DNA of 64,000 nucleotides from Cylindrobasidium torrendii FP15055 ss-10 (Eukaryota > Basidiomycota > Agaricomycetes > Agaricales > Physalacriaceae), in NCBI GenBank assembly GCA_000934385.1, contig KN880509.1, positions 40,873-104,872 on the forward strand, in the 5' to 3' direction. Below, in pieces: positions 44,757 through 56,923 of this stretch (positions within the stretch are counted from its first letter, which is position 1; the number at the start of each line of letters is the position of its first letter). The notes under the pieces were generated by a model. That model worked only from the letters and a program-made list of their open reading frames with translations, was not told the DNA's origin and made no database searches. Both the position numbers and the translations under genes were made by a program.

Positions 44757-47343
44757 TTAATCCTTCGAGTCCAAACTGTTCCTCCTGTGGCTTGACTCTT
44801 CACTTCTGCTCCTCGATTGCTCTCGGTACGTCGCTTCCGACTTGCTGGTGGTTGATCCATCTTCTCCATCGTCGGTCCCTCGGCCGCATCGCTCCTCCAT
44901 ATCATTGTCGTCTGCAACGGCCTCAAAATATCGGTCTATACGCTTTTCCCGCTCTCTCGGCCAGATTTTGTAAGATAGCCAGTATAGGGCACTGGCCACA
45001 ATGTATGTTAGTATGAATCTGGTGGAGCAATCAGCGCAGCAACATCGACTTAAAAGCGGACATACGAGATTGTATTAAGATGAACAACACCTTCTGGAAC
45101 GTTAATGGACGTTTTTGCGACAGTGTGTACGAATCCAGGGAAGCAGGGCATGAGAGAAAGTATAGTGACTACAGGTGCACGCAAGTTCCAGCCCTGCTAG
45201 AAGGTCAATCATAGCAACAATAAACACGAGACAGCACCCTAACCTTGGTATACCAGTACATTCCCTGCTCTCCACTTAGGTATAGATCCTTGATTATAAT
45301 GTTGCCATTCTGGATGGCGAAATAGTCGATGCACAAAATCGCCGCGCCCGGGGCGAGCCAGTATCCGTATCCACTGTATCGAGTTAGAAACCTCCTCGAG
45401 AGTAAACGAAAACGTACGTCAAAAAGGCTAGGAAAGACGCGCCGTCCTTGAGAATCTTCCAGGGCACGATAGCCATTCCAAGCATACAACACAAGAATTG
45501 GCCCCGCCGTATGGTCATATATCTTGGAAATATCGCCGCTATATCGCTACCAAAGGGGAGACACTACGAAATGTTAGGCGGGAAAGAGCGCAACGATTGA
45601 GAATATCCCACATTTGTTGCAAGGTTGACGGCGATGAGCGCGAGCGCCATGCTCCCCGAAGCCAGAAAAATCCCAAAGCGCGCGCCTGGACTGCTAGGGT
45701 ACTGGTCTAACATAAGCTGCATTACGTCCCAGAGATTCCAGGCTGGCTGCCCGAACATTTCTTGGCTGGCGGACGCGACGAGGACACCATAAAGACCAGG
45801 CAAGGCGGACGCTATGGGAAACACGAGAATTTGACCCCAGAACTGCTCTCCGTCAGTATTATCCAGGGAGCACTGGTCCTCGGGCTGACCTGATCATCTG
45901 GTTTCTTGGCGTAGCGAGCGATGTCCGCCTGGTTGACGGTCAAAGAGGAAATCGTTCCAAATCCAGCATTGAAGGCGGACATGAAAAGCCAGCCGGTCTC
46001 TGACGTGGTCAGCGAAGTCTCCACTTGCGGGAAGCTCGCGCCGTGATTCTTCATCATCCACCATATGAGCACACCGTGCATCGCAGCAAACTGTACAGTG
46101 TGAGAGAAGCAGTTGGCGGTGAGGATTGTTAGAGAGGCGCACGACAATGACGGATTTAACGACGTAGAATACCCTCAAATCCCGGGGGTGTATCACGGTC
46201 AAACATTGAACTGAAAGGGAAGGTCACACTCTACCCTCGATAGCGACGGGCAGCTTGGTCAGGGCTTACAGATGAACCAGGCGATAATGACTGGGCGGGC
46301 GAGGCAGTCATGAGTACACCATCGTCGTCAAATCTTCGTTAAGGACTTACATGAAACCAGCTGACGAGTAGTGATACCCTGGGACACAGGAAGAGTATTT
46401 TCCACATCTGCCCATGAGGGCCAGATGCACTGTATGCACACGTCGACAAGTCTTCCTATGAACTATGTTCATGTGGCAGTTTAGGAATGGATAGGTCGGA
46501 GACTGACCTGCGTAGCTAAAAGGAAAATATGAGTCACCGTAAGGCAAATCAGGGCGGGCAAACGTACAAGGTGTTGGTCCCGTTCCAAACGACCTACACT
46601 GTGCTATCAATGACTGGAACGACGACATATCTTGTGTAAAATAGCTCACGCATACGCCCGCCCTGCCAATGAGTCAATATTTCTCATCGACAAAAAGACA
46701 CACTGGCCACCTCATTAACACGGCCATATAGCTGCCGTACATACCCCAAGACGCCCTTGCACAGACTGGAAATCCAATGTGGTAGCGGGCCGCCATACGA
46801 CCATTCGCTACGACCATGAAGGTCTGGGAAATTGTCGGTAAGCTTCGAAAGCAGCAAGAGTAATTGCGTACGCCAATGACATGAGCTACGTTGAGTGCGA
46901 TCCATGCTTGCCACCATTTGAGCCCCGTTGACACGGACTAAGCATGTCAGTATCGATTGTGAGATCCTTTGACGAAAAGAGTGCCACTGACTGCAGAACC
47001 TGCGGTCCACGCTGACGCGTTCATAGCGTGAGCTGACCAGAACGCTGCGTACACCCATGCCGACCATGCTCGTTCAGCAGGAGGTGTGGGGTCAAGACTG
47101 GGAGTGTGGGGTAAATGGCAAGGCTCGACGAAGAATGGCGAAGACCAACTCATGATTGCTCCACTGGAAAGAGCATCAGAGGGGGCTTCACAGTGCTGAT
47201 ACACGACGTACCTGATGTCCTGCGCAAAAGAGTAAGATTAGGAGCGCGCGCTGAGTGAAGTGGTCTAACCTTCAGAGACAAACTGCTCTTGGGGAACGAC
47301 AACGAGCTGTTTGAACCGATGCCAATACGACGTCGCCACCATT
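44757..47343 (-). CDS. NCS1 family nucleobase / allantoin-type permease
   Basis: NCS1 proteins are cation-coupled importers of purines, pyrimidines or allantoin. The start at 47343 gives MVATSYWHRFKQLVVVPQEQ. Two short introns then join GHQ to WSNHDLDPTPPAERAWSAWV, the standard family N-terminus. Other motifs: AHAMNASAWTAGSA, GLKWWQAWIALNVAHVIG, YHIGFPVCARASWGMYGSYM, GWLFMSAFNAGFGTISSLTV, NQADIARYAKKPDDQ, FGQPAWNLWDVMQLML and SGYGYWLAPGAAILCIDYF. The C-terminal tail is charged (EEYREQSR-type Ser/Arg/Glu-rich). More than ten introns were placed by family match; some small exons near 46220-46330 and 46550-46650 are uncertain. About twelve membrane spans. Substrate within the group is not determined. 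Confidence 0.85.
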
Positions 47344-47633
47344 ATCCACACAAATGGAAGGACGGGAGAGGCCACTCCGACAACGTAGCCTATACACACA
47401 TACAAGGAGTAAGCAAACACCTCCTTGATTGCTTTAGAGTTTGCAATCAGGAGCGTGGGAATTCGGAAATAATTGTCCCCGGCAGGCACGCAATACTGGG
47501 CGGATCCGATGCAAGGCGGGATACGCGGGGTAAACAGTTATCTTTACCACCAAGAGTGTCAAATCAGCTTCAAATAAATACTTATGCATGTGCTTGACTC
47601 GTTGTTTTCTTTGTGCCACCACGACCAACGAAT
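47344..47633. promoter_or_regulatory. Shared divergent intergenic region of the NCS1 permease and the MFS exporter
   Basis: 290 bp separate the two divergent start codons. Both genes encode membrane transporters, so co-regulation is plausible. No clear TATA box or factor site was identified by eye. Confidence 0.4.
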
Positions 47634-50045
47634 ATGTCTTCTCTGCCGCTGCCAGAGTCGCAACTTTCGACAAAGACAGGTAATGAGCCAGATGCGCCGC
47701 TTGTAACAGACCAGTCGACGCGCCTACCTCTGCGTAAAGTCTTGACGATCTTCGGTGTGCTGCAGCTGGTTCTTTTCCTTTCTTTCATGGACCAGACGTA
47801 GGCGCCCTCGTTTCTCTTCTCTTCTATACTGACCTGGGCATCAGTTCGGTCAGTACCGTCCTCCCAAAGATAAGTGAAGATCTCGGGTCTGCAGACAGGT
47901 AAACTAGCACACACCATCGTTTATAATTACTCACACCACCTCAAGGATTGGCTGGGTCGGTACCGCCTTCCTCATTGCGACATGCTCGAGCCAGATGATC
48001 CTTGCGCGCTTCTCTGATATCTTCGGGGTGCGCCAAACCACCGACTTTGAAGGGCGGCTTTGGTTGCTCATGCATGTACCAGAGAAAGTTCATGCTAATG
48101 GCCGTGATCTGTATATTTATTGCCGGCAACATTCTATGCGGCTTCGCGCAGAACGCTATCTGGCTTGTACGTGCCACTGACCACACAGTAGACCGCGGCG
48201 TTCACAAGGCATATAGTTTGCAGCACGAGGGTTATCTGGTATGGGCGCAGGCGGACTCAACTCATTGGCCATGATCATCGTTTGTTCGTTCTGTTTTGTC
48301 ACTTCGCACGCTAGCTACTTACATCATACTGCTCAGCGGACGTCGTTTCTCTCAAAGAACGGGGTCGCTTTCAAGGTCTCATTGCTATTGCCGTCGGCTT
48401 GGGGAATGGCCTAGTATGCCTGTAATATAATATTACTGCAACATAGTTTGACTTCTTTCTCAGGGACCCCTTGTCGGTGGTGGACTTTCGACCATTTCGT
48501 GGCGTTGGGCTTTCTGTGTGTCCGAGCCGGCTTATGCTTGATTGTTCTCGCTCATAGGTCACCAGGGATATCTCCTCCATTTCTCTTCGTATCCCTATTC
48601 CCCATTTGGTTCTTCTTACCGCAGAAGCCAATGGCGGGTGGGGCGCTGGCCAAAATTCGACAGATCGACTTCCTCGGCAGTGCACTCAGCATGGCTGGAG
48701 CCATTTTACTGCTTGTCCCCCTCTCTGGTGGAGGCACAATATATGCCTGGGTGCGCGTTATATTAGAGTATTTTGCTTTCGCTCATGGCCCGCGTAGAAC
48801 TCGGCCCTGGTCATCTCGATGCTGGCCGTTAGTATCGTTCTCATCGGCTTCTTCCTCGCGGTACAATATGGCTTTGCCAAGATGCCCATCTTGCCTTTGC
48901 GTATCTTCAGATACCGCACCGTCGCCCTCGTCTTTGCTTCAGCACTCTGCCAAGGATGGGTGCACTACGGTCAAATTTTCTATCTTCCTGTAGGCCCAAC
49001 GAAAAATGCCACAAGATTTCCTCTCTTATCGCCACCTATAGATGTACTTCCAGGAAATCCTAGGCTATTCGACCACCATGAGTGGTGTCTTGCTCTTACC
49101 AATGGTCGTTATACAGCCATTTACTTCGACGCTTTGTGGACAGGTAGACTCTCCCTTGAGTATCTGCTTGCAATGGTTGTATCTCAAAACACTCTTTCCA
49201 GATCACAACACGCACAGGATATGTCGTGCCGCAGCTACGGGCTGGCTGCTCTATCTGGCTCGTCGGTATGCTGACCAAAGTCTCTGCGGGCCGACTGCAA
49301 AAATACTTATACTCTCCTTCTGAAAGGCGTGGGGATGATGTACCGCCTCGGTAAAGAATCCGGCTTGGGATATCTCATTCCCACTCTTCTAATCGCAGGT
49401 GTCGGGGTGGGCATGACCATGCAATCCAGTTCGTCTGGCTTACTCTCTCTCACTCGGATTCTAATACCAAGTTCTACGTAGCTTTGGTCACTGCCCAAGC
49501 CGGTGCGCCAGCGTCGGACCGCGCTGTCGTTACTGGCGCGCGCAACACCGCACGCTCCTTGGGTGGTGCCATCGGTCTCTCCGTTTGTGGGAACATACGC
49601 AACATGGCCGTGAAGAGCTATCTTATATCTATTCCTGGCATTACCTCCGCTACCGCCAGTCAGATCGTCACCTCAGGTGTATCTGCAGTGAATGATACAG
49701 ACTCAACCCTGCGCGGAGAGGCGACTCGAGCTGTGATGTCCGGCCTGCACAAGTACGTGGATTCGTTACTAGGAATGCTTCGGATGCGATGAAACGTCCC
49801 AGTGTCTTCTTGTCTTTCATCCCAGTCACGGCCCTTGCGATGCTTTTCACGTATTTCATCAAGGCAGGTAGTCTGTTGGCCGGTGAAATTAGTGCTAACG
49901 CGGTCTTTGCAAGAACCTCCGTGTTTACGAAAAGAAACCTGATGAGGTTCAAGAAGAAGTTCAAGCTACTCGCAGGGTCATTACCAACGAAAAGGAAAAA
50001 GACGGTGGGCAGTATACAGACGAAAGCCCTTTCAACAAGGTCTAG
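47634..50045 (+). CDS. MFS transporter, DHA2-type drug:H+ antiporter family
   Basis: The spliced protein begins MSSLPLPESQLSTKTGNEPD and has typical DHA2 features: VLFLSFMDQTSVSTVLPKI (first span and motif D region), RIGWVGTAFLIATCSSQMIL, VGAGGLNSLAMIIVSDVVSL with the RGRFQGL loop, LGPLVGGGLSTISWRWAF (motif C region) and IDFLGSALSMAGAILLLVPL. Later blocks are YFQEILGYSTTMSGVLLLPM, PTLLIAGVGVGMTMQSS and GARNTARSLGGAIGLSVCGN. About 14 spans are expected. A late intron appears to use a GC donor (AAG-GCAGGT near 49864) and joins YFIK to NLRVYEKKPDEVQEEVQATR. Exports an unknown compound, possibly toxic or secondary-metabolite-like. Divergent from the NCS1 permease; convergent with the Zn2Cys6 factor. 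Confidence 0.88.
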
Positions 50046-50211
50046 TTTGCTGCTACTGATCACTTACCTCCAAGGTTACTGTGCGCACTATATTTCTTCA
50101 CCCGCTAGTAAACGTACATAGACATTAGATCTGTAGACAATCTTCTTCAAGCTTAATAAAAGCAAACCCAATTTACAGTAGCCTCTCGAAGTGCATGTAT
50201 AAAGCGGCGGC

Positions 50212-52459
50212 CTAAATATTCCAGCCATCCGCGGCATATTCCATCTGGTTCGAGAAATCCTCTTCCTTGAACAAATTCCCAATTTCATCATGGTACTTGT
50301 TCCAGTCCGCTTGTGTCGTACCCTCGGCATTGACATTGGGCGGATAAGGTGTGCTTGCTGGAACTCGGTGCGTCGATGCCGCCGCCGCTAGGGAGTATAG
50401 CATGTTGACGCCCATAGCATCCTCTCGGTCCTCGCGTTCGCCATCGACGTCCATATTTTTCTGTCGATACAATCCTTCTCTGTCGTCCATGTCAAGGTCC
50501 TGCTCGGCTGCGTTCCCGAAGCCTTCAACCTGCTTATGCGCTTGTTCGCCCTGGGGCGGAATGCTGATGATCGAGCGAGACAGGCTACGATGCCACCGGC
50601 GCGCCATCGTTGGCCAGACTATAGCCAGTTCGGTCAGCAGCGCAAGAGCGTCGATTATTGCCGGTCCCGAGTAGTCCGCCAGAGCAGGGCAAACTAGTCA
50701 ATATTCAGCACATAAACAGCACTCTTCGAACAGTGTACTGACGCCATTCCCACCGCTTGAGGTAGGACAAAACTGAGCCAGCCATGTAAATCGCAAACCC
50801 CATCATGGGTGTTGAGCCACGAGCAAAAGGCATCGTCGGAAACCAGCTCTTGACCAGCTCGATGATGCGAAGGGCATGCGAGAACATCTCATGCACAAGT
50901 CCCTCCCAATAACGTGGAGGAGGAGCGTCCGCCCTGAACCCAGTGGTAGCCGACGAGTGAACATCGCGCGCCATCATTGGAAGGTATGAACGCCTCAGGA
51001 CGATGTGCGACAGGTGGAAAATCAGAAAGATGCAACGGTATCCCAGATCGAGACTTTTGCTCTGATAGGCGAGCAAGTTCGACAATGACCACGTCTGTGG
51101 CCCCGTCAAGGACGCCTCCCAGGCCTGTAATTCTCGTAAAAGGCTGGTGTATTCGCTGTCGGGGCTCCATGGCGACTTGGTGCCGGCCATAGGCTTAGAA
51201 CGGTCGATAGCACCGCGGGCAACACGAGCCCAGATATCGGTAATGGTGATGAGATTGCCATAGAGCGAACGACCGGTGGGAGCGGTGTCGGTTTCGATAA
51301 CGCCGCCACCAAGCTGGGGGTCGATGGAGGCATTGGGGAAGCGGGATACTGGAGCGAGCCGCGGGTGCGCATTGGTCCCTTCCAGCACAGCTGCTGGGCC
51401 GTTGAATCCAAATGTGAAGTGGTCTTCATCGCAAGGGAGTGGAATGGTGACTTTCTCGAGATCAAACGAGACTGGCCGCCCCCAGCCTGAGCTGAGCAGG
51501 TTGTCACTCATGAATATGACCCACCAGGTTCGGCGCGACATCTCTGCGTTGATGATATCTTCGACCGGAGAGTCTGCGCGAAGACCATACGTTTCCTCCT
51601 GCGACAGACGTAGAATGGAAGCCACTGCAGATGTTAGACAAGGAAAGTAGAATGGCAAGAGACGCACTCCGAGCTGCGATTCCCAGGAATATCCAACTGC
51701 GGTCCCTGTAGCCACTGCCCCAGTTCCAGATGCTGCAGAGAAAGAATGCTTGTGTACGTTCAATTGTCGGTGGGGCAAGCATTTCTTCTCCAATGAGCGT
51801 GTGGGCACGTTTGGCGAAGACTTCAGCTGCCTCTGCGGGGTTCTGATAGCGGCTGATGAGGGATGGCGCAAAGCGAGCGGAAACGGAGAGCATGGAGAGC
51901 AAGAGGAATGTGCTGAGGGACTCTGGCGCGGCGCGAAGTTTGTGCATGAATGTGGGTTTGTGGAGGAATCCGAGCTGGAAATAGGTTGTGAAGAACCATT
52001 CGCATGCTTCGACCAATTCGTCGTGAGGGGGTAGGAGGCTCCCGTTGGTGTTATTGCTTGGGGATGAGCATTTTTCGCAGAGTACGGGGGCGACTGATCC
52101 GGATCCGGATGGTTCTGGGTGGGGATCTGAAGGCTCGCGCGGACGAGCTTGGCGCTTGCGGTTCTGAGGAGGTCGTGGCTGTGAAAGACGATGGTCAGCA
52201 CACATCCGGCAGGAATGGACAATCAGCCTACGGCACGGTCGATAGCACTCATGCCTCGCGGCAAAAATTGGCATTCATTGGGCACACCGGCTTCGATGCA
52301 ACCACGACAGAGCCCCTTCTCCTCGTCCTTGATGCACTTGGCGCGCAGACGGCGACAGCGCCGGCATGCTACGCTGGATCGCTTCTGTTTTGGCGGGGGT
52401 ACGAGTAGTTCTTGTCCATTAGACGTGATGGTGGTAAGCTCGGCGGTAGGTTCAAGCAT
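50212..52459 (-). CDS. Zn2Cys6 fungal transcription factor
   Basis: The binuclear zinc cluster is CRRCRRLRAKCIKDEEKGLC followed by RGCIEAGVPNEC: six Cys in the C-x2-C-x6-C spacing, with the fungal longer loop. After a Pro/Ser-rich linker (PHPEPSGSGSVAPVLC) comes a fungal-specific transcription factor domain: LVEACEWFFTTYFQLGFLHK, IERTQAFFLCSIWNWGSGYR, RRTWWVIFMSDNLLSSGWGR. The C-terminal segment ends DFSNQMEYAADGWNI, an acidic activation-like tail. At least four introns. Start taken at 52459 (MLEPTAELTTITSNGQELL); the open frame extends upstream to 52687 and could be longer. Nuclear DNA-binding regulator; target genes are unknown, but the adjacent MFS exporter is the obvious candidate. Confidence 0.88.
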
Positions 52460-53167
52460 TTGCCCCGGCAGTTGTTCGGGCGGCAATTGTGCAAAGAACG
52501 GCGGCACTTGGGAATTCGCCACAACGGCAATTTTTGCTGGCAGGCGTGTGTGTGTCCTCGCGTATTTTGAATCCAGCTGCAATGGCTGGAAAGGCAAAGT
52601 CCGAGATCTGGCGACGACGACGACGGTTGGACGATAAGAAACACAAATCTCCTGGTTAGTCAGCAACCTTCGCGTTTTGCCGAACACACTCTATACTGTT
52701 TCTTTTGCTGGAGTGTTTGTTCAAAAACCTGGTTGTTATTTCCCAAACACCCTGCAGAAAATCACACTTTCATCGTGGACACAATGGGTGCTACCGATAG
52801 CCTCGAGGCGGCATAGTCAAGTCCAGGCAAATCGGCAGGCATTCACTTAATGTCACGCCCGTTGCCAACTCATTCCACTAGCTTGTGCGGCTCAAGAAAT
52901 ATATGTAGTTCGACAGTTTGACGATATGGCTTCAGTCGGATGTTGGACTGTGCTGCACTGGTTAACACAGAATTCCACGCCTCAGCGCTCAGATCCAGAG
53001 CCCATAGTGGTGCTGCAACGAATGTCTTCGACAATGGCTAACGTTAGGATACAGATATTACATCGAAAGAGTGTGGGCTACATAAATCAGAGCTTAACAA
53101 TGAACATAAATGACAAGAAGGCATGTGCAGAAACCTAGCATATCCGATCCAGCAAGCCCGACAAGAA
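52460..53167. other. Upstream region of the Zn2Cys6 factor
   Basis: 708 bp. The open frame of the regulator continues upstream to 52687, but codons there look random, so leader sequence is more likely. The remainder, up to the 3' end of the gene at 53168, has only short frames. Confidence 0.4.
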
Positions 53168-54858
53168 CTATGTCCTACCCTCTTGCTCGCTCTCTCCTCC
53201 TTCGCTAATCACAGAAAGTTTCCTCGGCGGCTCCGCCTGCTCCTGAGCCACCGCCACCGTCCCCAATTCCCACGTCGCACTGAACACCGTATGCACATCC
53301 GCACACTTCGCTCCCTCGAGATCCCTCGGTTCAGCCACGCTCATAAACGGGTCCGCATCACGCTCCGGGTCCCAATCAGGATTCATCACAAAAAACACTG
53401 GCTTGAGTGCTTCCTCCATTTTGCGCGACTGCTCCTCCAATATTCTTCTTTGCGTAGCCTCGATATCCTGTTTGGCCCAGTTGGGCAGGTCCACGGACCC
53501 CAGACGGCGTGCTTCCTCCATGGTGGGAGGCAGTCGTAAGTTATCCACAGACGAAGACGGCTGCTTGCGTAGCATGTGCAGAAATGGGATTGAAGTCGCT
53601 GTTGGCGGAGCCGGTTGGGCCTCAGGCAAGGTCAAATCCACAGACGAAACGGAGACCGGGAGGTCTAGAGACGACAAGGACGCTTGACGTCCATGCCTGC
53701 GCTGCTTCTTCAGAACGTTCGCCTTGAGTATTGATAGAGTCGAAGGCGATGTTTCTGTCCGTGAGTGTATGCTTTCATCCTCTCCCAACGTCGTCACAGA
53801 GGCTGCAGCATCTGCCATATACCCAGCACTTGGCGGAGGTGACCCATCCGATCCTGATCCCGCAGGAAAGAACGAGCTCGTACTCCCCGGACTTGTTCTT
53901 GCAGTCGACGTAGAGTCCGTTGAAGCAGTCTTCCCATGATAACTGCCAAAAGGATCCTGCGTAGAGCCACCCATCAACATGACGCCAGAAGACATGCTAA
54001 ACCGCGATGGTGACCTCTGAATAGGCTTTTCCTCCTCCAAACCTTTGGCTTTCCTAGTTTGATTGGATCAGTACGCGCCGCTTCTCATCCCCTACCGCAA
54101 CTCACTTCGACTTAAACACGTTCTTCCATCTTCCAGGGCTCTTCGCTGGAAGCTGGGAAGGCGCTATACTCGGTATCACAGGTGCCTTCGCTTGCCCTTG
54201 TACATGCGGTGTATCGAGCGGAGGACAATAGTACAATGACTCTTCGTCCACTGATGCTATAGATTGCTGATCCCAGCTCGCCCCGTGTTGTGCCCATAAA
54301 GGCCGTTGCTGCGGGTCACGTTAGAAGACGCCTATTGTCTTTTCTTTATTATGCACGTACCAGTACCGTTCCCTCTGCAGGATATTCGACAGGCAGTGGA
54401 AATTCGTCAACAAGGCTGCGTAAAGAGAAGCTGTCGCTGCAGCTCGACTCCAAAGAAGACTCGTGCTCTACCAAAACTCCAGAGTCCGGTCGTGCCGGTG
54501 ATTCTGACGCCGCCCTCCGGAGCGCATCCACGGACGCCTTGAAATCCAGCTTTTTCGAACCCAGTGGCTTAGGGTCCGGTAAGGGTCTTGAACGTATAGA
54601 TGCATTACTTCTTGTGAGTTTCTGCATTGCGGGACGATTGGTGCCATCGTATCCCACGAAGTAGCCACTCCGAACGGACGGTACATATGCGGGCGCCGGT
54701 GAAGGCGCCGTGTCTGGTTGTGAACGTATTGTCGACGACGACGATGAAGCCGACGAAAGATTAAGGTCAAGAGGGCGCGGCCTGTTGCGATCTCCTGGAG
54801 CGCGCACCATTCGGGACGGGTCGAATGCTTGTGAGTTTGACATTGATAGAGGTGCCAT
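53168..54858 (-). CDS. Ser/Pro-rich disordered protein, unknown function
   Basis: Three exons. The start at 54858 (MAPLSMSNSQAFDPSRMVRA; Met at 54843 also possible) begins a Ser-rich region with RPLDLNLSSASSSSSTIRSQ and SLRSLVDEFPLPVEYPAEGT. A second exon at about 54100-54302 reads AQHGASWDQQSIASVDEESL and the third has SRFSMSSGVMLMGGSTQDPF and HGRQASLSSLDLPVSVSSVD. The C-terminal third looks more ordered (NWAKQDIEATQRRILEEQSR, VFFVMNPDWDPERDADPF). Many SxxS and RxxS motifs suggest phosphorylation. No named family recognised. Confidence 0.65.
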
Positions 54859-55206
54859 GGGAGTTAAAAAGAGGAAAGAACAAGGTCATTCCGAGACAAA
54901 AGAGCCTCCGGCTTTTATGTGCCACGCCTCAATGGGCCCGAGTGCACCACGGAATGCACATAATGAGCGAGGTCTTTGTTCACTCATCGTGGTTCAAGAG
55001 CAAAGAACGATCAATTGACCCTGTTCGATCATGCAATTGTGCCACTGAGATGAATTCAAATGCCAGCTGGTGCCGATGAGCGAAGGTTGGTTTATGGATG
55101 AAAAAAATTGCGTCTGGTAAATCTGTATTCGCCACGCAAAATATCAATGTCATAGAACGTTCCTAGAGATGTCTACAGAGCAGCCATAAATAACGAACAA
55201 ATGTGA
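54859..55206. other. Intergenic region
   Basis: 348 bp between two minus-strand genes. No supported gene. It holds the promoter of the gene at 54858. Confidence 0.4.
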
Positions 55207-56476
55207 TTAAAACACCCTCGTCTCGCCGATATCGCATACCGTAAATCTGTCCTCCGCAATGCCCAACTTGGCACACTCCTCCTTCAATTTCTTGGGGGGT
55301 TCCAGCACTTCCTCCACTGTCAACACCCATGTTCCCCAATGCATACCCAGAGCCTTCTTCACCCGCACATCCTGGAAGACTCGAACACTGTCTTGCGGCG
55401 CACAATGCATCGGGCTCATGAACCACCTCGGTTGGTACGCCCCGATTGGAATCATTGCGAACTCAACCTCCCCAAACCTCTCGCCAATCTCCTTGAACGC
55501 AGGACAAACCGGCGCCGTGGCCTCCTCTGCCTCGTTGGCAACGCTGCGGTAACCGGTATCGCCAGCAAAGTAAACGTGCGTGGGCTTGTCGTCTCGCTGA
55601 AAAGTGACCATCCAACTCGACCATAGACTGTGCATGCGGTCGAGGAGGCCGCGAGCAGCCATGTGCTGAGCAGGCGTGCAGGTGAGCGTGAATGCTGCGT
55701 CTGAAAGCCCAACTTCTGCATTCTGCCACCAGTCCAGAGTATGATAATGCGTTTCGGGGATGCCGAGCGACTTGAAGTAGCCCTCATTCCCCAGCGGGGC
55801 AAAGATATGAGGCATAACGGCAGACTTCTTGAACAAGGTCGTTATTGTGTGAGTGTCCATGCTATAGCGAATGGTCAATACATATGTGCAAAGGCCTCGT
55901 GTATGGGCGAACGTACTGGTCATAATGGTTATGTGAGATGACTATCGCATCTGGTGTGGGAATGTCCTCAATGGCACAAGGTGCAGCTGCGTGTTAAACA
56001 TCTATTGAGCGCTGGTCTATGAATGTGTGACTGTACGCACCTGTGAAGCGTTTCGGTCCCATCCACTGGCTAGGGGAGCAGCGGTCGCTGAAGACAGGGT
56101 CGAAAAGGATCTTGGCACCGTTGTCTAGTTCGACGAAGAAACAAGCATGTCCAAGCCATGTAGCCTTGACGCCTTTGGCAGGAGCGCCGTCCGCCGCGTC
56201 AAGCCCCCAGGTCGGTTTGCGGATAGTGATACCAGTCTTTGCAGGTGCTGTAGAAGGGGATCCAGTGATAGCCTCGTACATCATGGGCAACATCTTCGTC
56301 GGACCCATGTCCATCTTGAAACTGGGCCAGGGATTCTGGAAAACGGCATGCTTGTCGTCGACCCAGTGCGCAGGGCGAGCTTCTGATTTCGGTAGGGCAT
56401 GTACAGTGACAGATGCAGACGCATTTGTCGCAGCAGCATCAGGATTGCCGACTTTGCAGTTGCGGTGTCCGGTCAT
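55207..56476 (-). CDS. NAPE-PLD-like metallo-beta-lactamase-fold hydrolase
   Basis: It resembles N-acyl-phosphatidylethanolamine phospholipase D and related Zn-dependent hydrolases. Visible features are KATWLGHACFFVELDNGAKI, LFDPVFSDRCSPSQWMGPKR, the metal motif SHNHYDHMD, AGDTGYRSVANEAEE, AMIPIGAYQPRWFMSPMH and KALGMHWGTWVLTVEE. The HxHxDH motif is created by an intron within CA|C (donor near 55918, acceptor near 55863), strong support for the splice. A second intron lies near 55990-56040. The start at 56476 (MTGHRNCKVGNPDAAATN) is the first in-frame Met. An N-acyl phospholipid substrate is inferred from family only. TATAAAG lies upstream at 56590-56596. Confidence 0.9.
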
Positions 56477-56923
56477 GGTAGGAAGCAGGCGCGAGACTTG
56501 CGGGACCCTGAGGGCGAGGAGTTGGCGGGCTGGGACTGAAATGGTGGCGAAGAGGAGAGATGGATAGCAGGCTCAAACATGGGTCGCCCCTTTATAGACA
56601 TGATGATGGTCTCAAAGCAGTGTGGCAGCCGAGCGGCGACGCGAGACAATCAATGCTGTAAGCTTGATGAGCTAAGCACTGCTTGCGAGGCTGCAAGGTT
56701 AAGTCTGGTTGGAGCTTACCTGTCCTTTTGGGCGCCGTATGCTTACGCGCGCCCTGTCTTGCACAGGAAAACACTTCGGATAATCCAAAACATATTGTCA
56801 CTTTCAACAGTTCATCGGTTTCGTTAGTGGTATTTACAGCCATAAGTGAGTATAGTATATAGAGGTGGTATACAAGTGTGATGCGCCAGTCTGAATCCCA
56901 TCTAATAATGATGCGGTAGCTCC
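56477..56923. other. Intergenic region with promoter of the NAPE-PLD-like gene
   Basis: 447 bp between two minus-strand genes. A minus-strand TATAAAG lies at 56590-56596, about 115 bp upstream of the start codon. A minus-strand ATG near 56578 falls just downstream of the TATA and is out of frame with the main ORF. Confidence 0.4.
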
